From assembly GCA_021799315.1 (NCBI GenBank), contig JAJZAR010000111.1, positions 1 to 5,013 on the forward strand: a stretch of 5,013 bases of DNA, given 5' to 3'. This document shows, piece by piece, positions 1-4,772 of this stretch. A program made the translations under genes and the position numbers. The notes under the pieces were generated by a model, which was given only the letters and a program-made list of their open reading frames with translations, did not search any database and had not been told where the DNA came from. Position 1 is the first letter of the stretch. Every line of letters begins with the position of its first letter. This DNA comes from Thermoplasmata archaeon. GTDB taxonomy: Archaea; Thermoplasmatota; Thermoplasmata; Thermoplasmatales; Thermoplasmataceae.

Positions 1-16
1 CTGATACCTTTGCCAT
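1..16 (-). CDS. Start of a divergent minus-strand gene, cut by the window edge
   Basis: Only the first five codons (Met-Ala-Lys-Val-Ser) lie inside the window, so no product can be named. The start is supported by an ATG at 16-14, an in-frame TAA immediately upstream (19-17) that rules out a longer reading frame, and an AGGTGA Shine-Dalgarno five bases ahead. The gene is divergent from the exported-protein operon that begins at 135, and the two share the 118 bp between them as promoter space. The evidence is limited to start signals; the downstream frame cannot be checked from here. Confidence 0.42.
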
Positions 17-21
17 TTATT

Positions 22-27
22 TCACCT
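22..27 (-). promoter_or_regulatory. Shine-Dalgarno for the minus-strand gene at 16
   Basis: The minus strand reads AGGTGA, a six-base match to the archaeal anti-Shine-Dalgarno (UCACCU). It is followed by a five-base spacer (AATAA) and ATG at 16-14. Its presence suggests that this gene, unlike the metabolic genes to the right, is translated from an mRNA with a leader. The site lies inside a nine-codon mini-ORF (43-17 on the minus strand) whose stop codon directly abuts the ATG. Confidence 0.45.
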
Positions 28-90
28 TGATTTCATCTTTCATATAGTATTATGATCTTATTACATTTATTCTTTGGGAAGATTTTACAA

Positions 91-101
91 TCACTAAGTG
101 A
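91..101. promoter_or_regulatory. Perfect 11-bp palindrome, candidate operator
   Basis: TCACTAAGTGA is a perfect palindrome, with 5-bp arms around a central A. It ends 7 bp before the TATA box of the gene at 135 and lies between two divergent promoters. A symmetric site next to the BRE/TATA element is a typical place for a dimeric archaeal regulator to bind. Palindromes this short also occur by chance, so operator function is an inference. Confidence 0.3.
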
Positions 102-108
102 CAGAAAA

Positions 109-120
109 TTTATATATATA
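109..120 (+). promoter_or_regulatory. TATA box of the 135-1630 operon
   Basis: The sequence TTTATATATATA follows a purine-rich AGAAAA stretch (103-108) that could serve as a TFB-recognition element. The first eight bases (TTTATATA, 109-116) are centred about 22-23 bp before the ATG at 135, and later registers of the repeat would sit closer. Initiation is therefore expected at or just around the start codon, giving a leaderless or nearly leaderless transcript. No Shine-Dalgarno precedes this ATG, which agrees with that. Confidence 0.7.
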
Positions 121-134
121 TGACTTAACAAATT

Positions 135-1271
135 ATGATAAAAAGAATATTAATCGTCACCATTATTTCTGCTATAATGGTTGTTGGTGGTATGGGTGTT
201 GCTCTATCCAATTCACATGACCACATGACGAATGTAGCGTCTTCCTCTGCGGGAGACAGTATGTCCAGTAAGGCAATCTCCAATCAAAACATAACCACCA
301 CAAATAAAATCATTAGCCTACCTCTTTCAGCCATAACCATAAATGTCAATGAGTCACAGGGAGAGATTGAAGATAACATTGCCACTTTCTTCCTCAGCTG
401 GATCGATTCCAGAAATATAACTCTGAACATTCAGCACCACAACGCAACAAAAAAACTCTTCAGAGAATTCGTATCTCACAACGTCGAGATGGGTTCATTT
501 CTCAAGATACTCTCACAGGTTGAAGAAAAGGCGGACAGAAAAACAGATATAAGGTACAATAATGTAATCACAATGAATCAAGGATACGCTAAGTCACTGT
601 CGTCAAACAGTTATGTTGTCACTCAAGATTCACAGCATAATCATACGGTTATCAAATTGATAAGAAGCAATAATACAGCATTGCTGAGTCTCAATTCATC
701 AAGCGTTTCACCTGACACTTCTTCTTCACAACCTTTCTTCTGGGTCACCATTAATTATTTCATATTTCATGCTCCATGGTATCTTGGCGGATGGTCAGAG
801 AACTATGGTCAGAATGATAATTTCAACTTATATTTAACAGGTCAAGCAGCAGCTTCCTTTAACAATGAGTGGATGGCTGTTACAACTTATGCAGATTATG
901 CACTTTACAGTTTGGGTGCTATTTTCATTTATTATGGGGCCTCATTAGGAGGTATTGGCGTAGCTATTGGGTTAGCATTGATTGCCGCAGGAGTAGGCTT
1001 TACCTATGAAGGTGCTCAGATGACTAGCTATTACGAGGGCACAGGAACGCAATATATCCATTTAGATTTCATAAATAATTACTATAGTCCTTTGGAAATA
1101 GTAACACTTGGCCTCGGTTCTCTGGCATCATCCATTGGGCTCATTGGCGTGTACAACAATGGGGCAAGCCCGATAGTCTTTTGGTATAATGTACCTTTCG
1201 TGGCCTACGCTGGTGTTGAGGGTGTTTATTTCAGCTCACAACTGGCAGGTTTTGCTGCGGACTTTGCATAG
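135..1271 (+). CDS. Exported protein of unknown function, glycine-rich hydrophobic C-terminal half
   Basis: I do not recognise this 378-residue protein. Residues 1-25 form a signal peptide or N-terminal anchor: basic Lys3-Arg4, then a hydrophobic stretch ending near Ala23-Leu-Ser. Residues 26-200 are rich in Ser, Asn and Thr and carry all seven N-x-S/T sequons (Asn52, 72, 94, 103, 169, 179, 187), which suggests a glycosylated cell-surface or secreted protein. A short segment around 105-136 is charged and helical in character. Residues 200-256 are aromatic-rich. Residues 257-290 are hydrophobic with closely spaced glycines (268, 272, 273, 275, 279, 286, 288), and a second hydrophobic stretch covers about 320-340. 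There are no cysteines. The start is set by the TATA box 22-23 bp upstream. The gene is followed after 11 bp by a three-helix membrane protein, probably in the same operon. It could be a membrane-active secreted effector or simply a surface protein; the sequence does not decide. Confidence 0.85.
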   Translation: MIKRILIVTIISAIMVVGGMGVALSNSHDHMTNVASSSAGDSMSSKAISNQNITTTNKIISLPLSAITINVNESQGEIEDNIATFFLSWIDSRNITLNIQHHNATKKLFREFVSHNVEMGSFLKILSQVEEKADRKTDIRYNNVITMNQGYAKSLSSNSYVVTQDSQHNHTVIKLIRSNNTALLSLNSSSVSPDTSSSQPFFWVTINYFIFHAPWYLGGWSENYGQNDNFNLYLTGQAAASFNNEWMAVTTYADYALYSLGAIFIYYGASLGGIGVAIGLALIAAGVGFTYEGAQMTSYYEGTGTQYIHLDFINNYYSPLEIVTLGLGSLASSIGLIGVYNNGASPIVFWYNVPFVAYAGVEGVYFSSQLAGFAADFA

Positions 1272-1275
1272 GTGG
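1270..1275 (+). promoter_or_regulatory. Shine-Dalgarno of the 1283 gene, overlapping the upstream stop
   Basis: AGGTGG (five of six bases matching AGGTGA) overlaps the last two bases of the TAG stop of the preceding gene and lies seven bases before the ATG at 1283. It fixes the start of the small membrane-protein gene and indicates that the two genes are read from one mRNA, probably with translational coupling. A leaderless start is not expected inside an operon. Confidence 0.6.
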
Positions 1276-1282
1276 TTCATAA

Positions 1283-1630
1283 ATGTTTCTTTCAATGATA
1301 TTTGATCATTTAAGTATGATCTTTGGTTATTTTTTTTTGGGACTTTGTTTGATAGGAGGTTCAATCTTTGGTGTTCAATATCTTAGATATCGCAGGAAAT
1401 TTAAAAACTTCCAACATTGTATAGGCATCTGGTATCTTTATATCTATCTAATACTTGGAGTATCAGCTTTCATTTTGTTAGTCACTGCGTTTATAGAGAT
1501 GATCACTCAAGACTTAATACTGAAAAACACCTTCTCTGTCACCTTCGGCTACTTAGTTTTTGTCGCTATGTTTTTAGCGATTTTAAGCGGTTTCTCTAGG
1601 GTTCATTTTCTGAAGATCAATAAGTTCTAG
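1283..1630 (+). CDS. Small three-helix membrane protein of unknown function
   Basis: This is a 115-residue hydrophobic protein I do not recognise. Three membrane segments are visible, at about 12-33, 47-71 and 84-104. The basic cluster Arg35 to Lys41 after helix 1 and the basic tail (Arg106, Lys111, Lys114) place these parts in the cytoplasm. The loop with Glu72 and Asp77 is then outside, so the N-terminus would be external. Near the start, the pentapeptide LSMIF occurs twice (residues 3-7 and 10-14). The gene follows the exported-protein gene by 11 bp with its own Shine-Dalgarno, so the two products probably function together, for instance as membrane partner, anchor or self-protection protein. 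A run of nine T (1330-1338) lies early in the reading frame. Because the frame is intact and has a good ribosome site, I take it as a real gene. Confidence 0.75.
   Translation: MFLSMIFDHLSMIFGYFFLGLCLIGGSIFGVQYLRYRRKFKNFQHCIGIWYLYIYLILGVSAFILLVTAFIEMITQDLILKNTFSVTFGYLVFVAMFLAILSGFSRVHFLKINKF
1330..1338 (+). other. T9 tract inside the small membrane-protein gene
   Basis: Nine consecutive T on the coding strand start 47 bp after the ATG at 1283, within the codons for Gly-Tyr-Phe-Phe-Leu-Gly. In archaea, oligo-T on the non-template strand is itself an intrinsic termination signal, so the tract could reduce transcription of the second gene relative to the first. It is also slippage-prone, and loss or gain of one T would shift the frame early. 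A weak 6-bp inverted repeat (AATGAT/ATCATT, 1294-1310) lies just upstream. Either role is inference. Confidence 0.35.
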
Positions 1631-1802
1631 TTACGATGAAGAAATTTATGTGCAACGGTAGTGCGCATCTCAATCTATTTTCTACAACACAATATTACGT
1701 GCCATAACATTATCATTCGGCTCATGAGGAAAATGTTCTGAAGATCTTAGAAATAGAGCTCATCTTCCACAATTAAGTGTGGGTACAACGAATCTAATGA
1801 TA

Positions 1803-1822
1803 AATAAAGGATACCCTTTATT
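1803..1822. repeat. Perfect 8-bp hairpin with 4-base loop
   Basis: AATAAAGG and CCTTTATT are exact reverse complements separated by the loop ATAC. The stem is perfect but AT-rich and not followed by a T-run on either strand, so it is not a clear terminator. It lies in the gene-free region downstream of the two-gene operon. Confidence 0.5.
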
Positions 1823-1869
1823 CCTAGAGACGGGCGTAAGCGGCTATATCATTATTTTCGCTCTTTAGA

Positions 1870-1933
1870 CTTCTGGTACTTTTTTCCGTGGATTAAATTA
1901 TCAGGAAAAATTAGCTTCGTACAAGTCCAGAAG
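1870..1933. repeat. Nested imperfect inverted repeat
   Basis: The outer arm CTTCTGGTAC (1870-1879) pairs with GTAC (1919-1922) plus CAGAAG (1928-1933), ten base pairs interrupted by a five-base bulge. Immediately inside, TTTTTCC (1881-1887) pairs with GGAAAAA (1904-1910) around a 16-base loop. As RNA from the plus strand this could fold into one long interrupted hairpin. The T-rich arm at 1880-1885 could also act as an oligo-T terminator for the leftward operon. Function is unknown. Confidence 0.4.
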
Positions 1934-2037
1934 CAGATTATCATGAACATGGCAGATTCCATATCAAGCGGGCTCAACCCGTCCATTTATGAAGATTGAT
2001 TAGTTCCAGTATAATATCCAGACACCTATGTACCTTG

Positions 2038-2085
2038 AAGTTGCAGAAAATGAAAGATGCTTATATTACCCTTTCACTGCAACTT
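2038..2085 (-). terminator. 15-bp inverted repeat across the stop codon of the pyruvate oxidase gene
   Basis: Reading the minus strand, the gene ends AAGTTGCAGTGAAAG, including the TGA stop. After 14 bases, the reverse complement follows as CTTTCA, then four extra bases TTTT, then CTGCAACTT. This gives a 15-bp stem with one 4-base bulge, positioned where the mRNA 3' end is expected. The U-rich CTTTCATTTTC just downstream of the stop fits an archaeal U-tract terminator, and the stem could protect the mRNA end. The repeat is seen directly; the terminator role is inferred. Confidence 0.45.
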
Positions 2086-3726
2086 TTCCTTCAGTAGGGA
2101 AGTTATGTATCCCTTAACCTGAGCAAATTGCAGTTTAGGAGGCATTGGTGCCTCATCAGGATCGATGACCACGTCTACCACAGTTGGCTCATCTTTCAAT
2201 GCCAGACTCTCCTTCACTGCACTTTCCAGATCTTCAAACTTCTCCACCCTAAAGGATTTGATACCTATGGCTTCTGCTACCTTTGCAAAATTTATGGGAT
2301 ACAGATCGACCCCGTATTCTGGATAACCCATTACCTCCTCTTCAAACTTGATCATTCCAAGTTCAGAATTGTTGAAAGCGAACAGTTTCACCGGGCGATT
2401 ATACTTCTTCATTGTGACAAGTTCCGGCATGGACATGGCAAAGCTTCCGTCACCCACAAATGCGATCACCTGCCTTTCAGTGGAGAATGAAACGCCTATG
2501 CTACCTGGGATACCAACCCCCATGCTGCCTAACCATGATGAATAGATGAACCTTCGTCCGGGACCTGTTCTGAAGTTTCTTACGCCCCACACAGTCACAT
2601 TGCCAGTATCCACTACAACTGTGGCGTCCGGGTCGGCATATTTTCTCACCATTGCTGAAACGGCTTCTGGTCTGATCGGCCCCGTGTCCATTTGCTCTCT
2701 TTTCTCGAGGTTTTTTATCCAGTTTGCCTTTTCGTCCTGTATGGTCATGTAATACTTATTCGTCTTTGTTTCTACCTTAAGATTTGAAAGGAATCCTGCA
2801 ACATCACAGATGACAGGCATATCTGCCCGTCTTCTCTTGCCCAGAGCTGCAGGATTAAGATCTACCTGAATTGTTTTCAGATCAGGAGATATAAACTGAA
2901 CATAGGGATAGGATGAACCTAACATTATGAGGAGATCAGCAGATTCTATGGCCTTAACAGAGGGCTTTGTCCCAAGAAGACCAAGACTCCCTGCTACATG
3001 CTTGTCAAGATCATCAACAATACCCTTTCCATTCAGAGCATAGATTATGGGGGCACCAATCTGTTCAGATAGGGCCATTATGGCAGGTTCGGAACCTACT
3101 GCGCCCTTTCCTATGAATATCAAGGGCTTTTTTGAATTATTTATTGCATCTTGAACATCTGTGAGATCAGGAGAGTATTTTGCAGTGGCATGACTCCCTT
3201 CCAGAAAATCATCATTGAATGGCGAAGGCAGCCGCATGATATCAGCTGGCAGCGTAAGGTGTGAAACACCATGATTTATAAGTGCCTCTCTGTACGCCCT
3301 CTTTGTTAGCATCTGCGCACTCTTTGGGTTCACAATCTCTGCGTTGAAGACAGAAACGTCAGAAAACAGTTCATTTAGATTTACCTCCTGAAAATAATCA
3401 GACCCTATGAGTTCTGTTTCAACCTGTCCGGTAAGAGCTACGACAGAAGCATGATCCATTTTTGCATCATAGAGTCCGTTGAGCAGGTGAATTGATCCGG
3501 GACCGCTTGTTCCCATGCACACAGTAACTTTCCCCGTGGCCTTTGATTCGAAGGCAGCTTCTAGAGCGGCGCCCTCCTCATGCCTTACCTGTACAAATTT
3601 TATTTTTCCATTTTTTCTTATTGCATCCATGACCGGGTTCAATGAGTCGCCTGGTATTCCATAAATCCTCTCAACACCAAGTTTTTGCAATGTTTCAATT
3701 ATGACTTCTGCCGCTGTGCTTTCCAT
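2074..3726 (-). CDS. poxB: Pyruvate oxidase / pyruvate:quinone oxidoreductase (PoxB family), thiamine-diphosphate and FAD enzyme
   Basis: This 550-residue protein is predicted to decarboxylate pyruvate oxidatively to acetate and CO2, passing electrons through FAD to a quinone or another acceptor. The Pyr domain (about 1-175) carries GIPGDSLNP (23-31), the RHEE motif with the thiamine-activating glutamate (Glu50/51), and GSDYFQE (108-114), which is typical of PoxB rather than acetolactate synthase. A central FAD-type domain (about 185-320) includes IQVDLNPAALG (286-296). The PP domain (about 355-525) has the thiamine-diphosphate/metal motif GDG (425-427) to Asn452-Asn453. It ends at KGYITSLLKEKLQ, so the C-terminal lipid-binding extension of the 572-residue Escherichia coli enzyme is missing. 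I chose the ATG at 3726 because a TATA-like element lies about 27 bp upstream and homologues begin here; a GTG at 3744 in frame would add six residues. It is divergent from threonine dehydrogenase. Family is secure; the electron acceptor, and phosphate-dependent versus quinone type, are not. Confidence 0.85.
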   Translation of the reverse strand: MESTAAEVIIETLQKLGVERIYGIPGDSLNPVMDAIRKNGKIKFVQVRHEEGAALEAAFESKATGKVTVCMGTSGPGSIHLLNGLYDAKMDHASVVALTGQVETELIGSDYFQEVNLNELFSDVSVFNAEIVNPKSAQMLTKRAYREALINHGVSHLTLPADIMRLPSPFNDDFLEGSHATAKYSPDLTDVQDAINNSKKPLIFIGKGAVGSEPAIMALSEQIGAPIIYALNGKGIVDDLDKHVAGSLGLLGTKPSVKAIESADLLIMLGSSYPYVQFISPDLKTIQVDLNPAALGKRRRADMPVICDVAGFLSNLKVETKTNKYYMTIQDEKANWIKNLEKREQMDTGPIRPEAVSAMVRKYADPDATVVVDTGNVTVWGVRNFRTGPGRRFIYSSWLGSMGVGIPGSIGVSFSTERQVIAFVGDGSFAMSMPELVTMKKYNRPVKLFAFNNSELGMIKFEEEVMGYPEYGVDLYPINFAKVAEAIGIKSFRVEKFEDLESAVKESLALKDEPTVVDVVIDPDEAPMPPKLQFAQVKGYITSLLKEKLQ

Positions 3727-3746
3727 ACTTACACATGGGTGCACTC

Positions 3747-3760
3747 ATAATAAATATTAT
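3747..3760 (-). promoter_or_regulatory. TATA box of the pyruvate oxidase gene
   Basis: The minus strand reads ATAATATTTATTAT, centred about 27 bp before the ATG at 3726-3724. This is the usual archaeal TATA-to-start distance if the transcript begins at the start codon. It supports a leaderless mRNA and disfavours the in-frame GTG at 3744, which would lie only about 9 bp from the centre of the box. Confidence 0.6.
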
Positions 3761-3799
3761 TGGCTATTATTGAAGAGTATAAGTGTTGTAATAAATATT
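3748..3799. repeat. Repeated elements in the divergent promoter region
   Basis: TAATAAATATT occurs exactly at 3748-3758 and again at 3789-3799, a 41-bp offset, with one copy at each of the two divergent promoters. Between them, the heptamer ATTATTG occurs at 3756-3762 and 3766-3772, offset by 10 bp, about one helical turn. Such phased repeats between two TATA boxes could bind a shared regulator. The low sequence complexity means coincidence cannot be excluded. Confidence 0.4.
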
Positions 3800-3803
3800 T
3801 TAA
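3789..3803 (+). promoter_or_regulatory. TATA box of the threonine dehydrogenase gene
   Basis: TAATAAATATTTTAA lies about 25 bp (centre of its repeated core) before the ATG at 3819 and about 31 bp before a second in-frame ATG at 3825. No Shine-Dalgarno precedes either ATG, so a leaderless transcript is expected. Reading the later part, ATATTTTA, as the box would favour 3825. The two starts differ by two residues only. Confidence 0.55.
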
Positions 3804-3818
3804 CCTCTCTGTTATTGG

Positions 3819-4772
3819 ATGCCAATGACTAATATTCTAATCACAGGTTCCATGGGCCAGGTTGGATCAGAGTTGATCGATTACCTGCTTGCAAGCTATC
3901 AGGGAGAAATTCTCGCTACAGACGTTAGAAAGGTAGAACTGGGTGACAAGAATGAAAGAATACAGAGCGAAATACTTGACGTGAGAGATGCATCAAAACT
4001 GAATGAACTCATAGATCAGTACCATATAGATGAAATATACCACCTTGCTTCAATTCTGTCCGCCAAGGGAGAGTCTGATCCATTCCTTGCCTACAATGTG
4101 AATCTGAGCGGTACCGTTAATGTGCTCAATTCATCTGTGGCAAAGAAAGTGAAGAAAGTATTCTTTCCTTCAAGCATAGCTGTGTACGGGCCGGAGGCAA
4201 AACGAGATGATGCAGGCACCCGGCATGATTCCATTCCCACAACAATGTATGGTATAACAAAGATGTCGTCTGAAATGCTCACTCAATACTATCACAGAAA
4301 ATATAATCTGGATGTAAGGAGTATAAGATACCCCGGCATAATCAGTTACAAGGTAGAACCTACGGCTGGAACAACAGATTATTCAGTTGAGATGATAAGG
4401 AGTGCAGTGAAAGGTCTGCCATACACATGCTATCTCAGGGAAGATACAAAACTTCCAATGATATACATGGGAGATGCCATGAAGGCCACTCTGCGATTGA
4501 TGAATGCCCCGCAGGAGAATGTCAAGGTACGCACGTCCTATAACATAATGGCATATTCAATGACGTGCAAGGAACTGGAGAACGAAATAAAAACCATATA
4601 TCCTGAATTCAATGTGTCGTATGTGCCAGATTCTAGACAGGAAATTGCGGATTCATGGCCAAGATCCATTAATACAGAAGACGCAAGGAGAGATTGGGGT
4701 TTTGATCCAAGCTTTGATCTTCACAATACAGTTCTTGATATGGTTAAAAATCTTAAAGTGCTTATTCACTGA
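3819..4772 (+). CDS. tdh: NAD-dependent L-threonine 3-dehydrogenase, short-chain (epimerase-like) type
   Basis: This 317-residue cytosolic enzyme is predicted to oxidise L-threonine with NAD+ to 2-amino-3-ketobutyrate, the first step of threonine breakdown to glycine and acetyl-CoA. The N-terminus has a Rossmann fold with GxxGxxG at Gly10, Gly13 and Gly16. Asp35 ends the second strand, as expected for NAD(H) preference. The catalytic set is Ser118/Ser119 in the PSSIAVYGP stretch, Tyr144 and Lys148 (YGITK). RYPGIIS followed by GTTDYSVEM, then LREDTKLPMIYMGDA, are hallmarks of this threonine dehydrogenase group, known from Thermoplasma and Flavobacterium, and separate it from UDP-sugar epimerases. 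Length is normal for the family. The ATG at 3825, two residues in, is an equally possible start. The gene is divergent from the pyruvate oxidase gene. Its 3' end overlaps the convergent regulator gene by 11 bp. The partner enzyme, 2-amino-3-ketobutyrate CoA ligase, is not in the window. Confidence 0.92.
   Translation: MPMTNILITGSMGQVGSELIDYLLASYQGEILATDVRKVELGDKNERIQSEILDVRDASKLNELIDQYHIDEIYHLASILSAKGESDPFLAYNVNLSGTVNVLNSSVAKKVKKVFFPSSIAVYGPEAKRDDAGTRHDSIPTTMYGITKMSSEMLTQYYHRKYNLDVRSIRYPGIISYKVEPTAGTTDYSVEMIRSAVKGLPYTCYLREDTKLPMIYMGDAMKATLRLMNAPQENVKVRTSYNIMAYSMTCKELENEIKTIYPEFNVSYVPDSRQEIADSWPRSINTEDARRDWGFDPSFDLHNTVLDMVKNLKVLIH

Larger units (their letters stand above)
1631..2073. other. 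Gene-free region with several inverted repeats
   Basis: No convincing gene is present on either strand. The plus strand has a 23-codon frame from the ATG at 1636 and an open stretch at 1808-1999 lacking an early start codon, neither with start signals. The region contains several inverted repeats: GAAGAT/ATCTTC (1740-1745 and 1762-1767), CCACA/TGTGG (1767-1771 and 1778-1782), and three larger ones listed separately. It lies between the ends of two convergent transcription units, so transcription termination is its minimum expected function. It could also hold decayed gene or mobile-element remains, but I see no transposase motif or terminal repeats with target duplication. Confidence 0.5.

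Noticed and set aside
135..1271. Thermopsin-type secreted protease
   Set aside because: It is exported and Ser/Asn-rich as thermopsins are, but I cannot find the conserved thermopsin motifs or a clear catalytic aspartate setting, and the glycine-rich hydrophobic half does not fit.
1417..1599. 60-codon frame inside the small membrane-protein gene
   Set aside because: It lies wholly within the three-helix protein gene in another frame and has no start signals.
1636..1707. 23-codon plus-strand ORF beginning MKKFM
   Set aside because: It has no Shine-Dalgarno or well-placed TATA box, and its short product has no recognisable features.
1631..2073. Insertion sequence or CRISPR array in the gene-free interval
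   Set aside because: No transposase motif, paired terminal repeats with target duplication, or regularly spaced direct repeats were found; the inverted repeats differ from each other.
2128..2752. Plus-strand open frames opposite the pyruvate oxidase gene
   Set aside because: They are antisense to a well-conserved enzyme and show neither start signals nor protein-like composition.
3724..3744. GTG at 3744 as start of the pyruvate oxidase gene (six more residues, MHPCVS)
   Set aside because: The TATA-like element is centred about 27 bp before the ATG at 3726 but only about 9 bp before this GTG, and PoxB homologues begin close to MESTAAEV.
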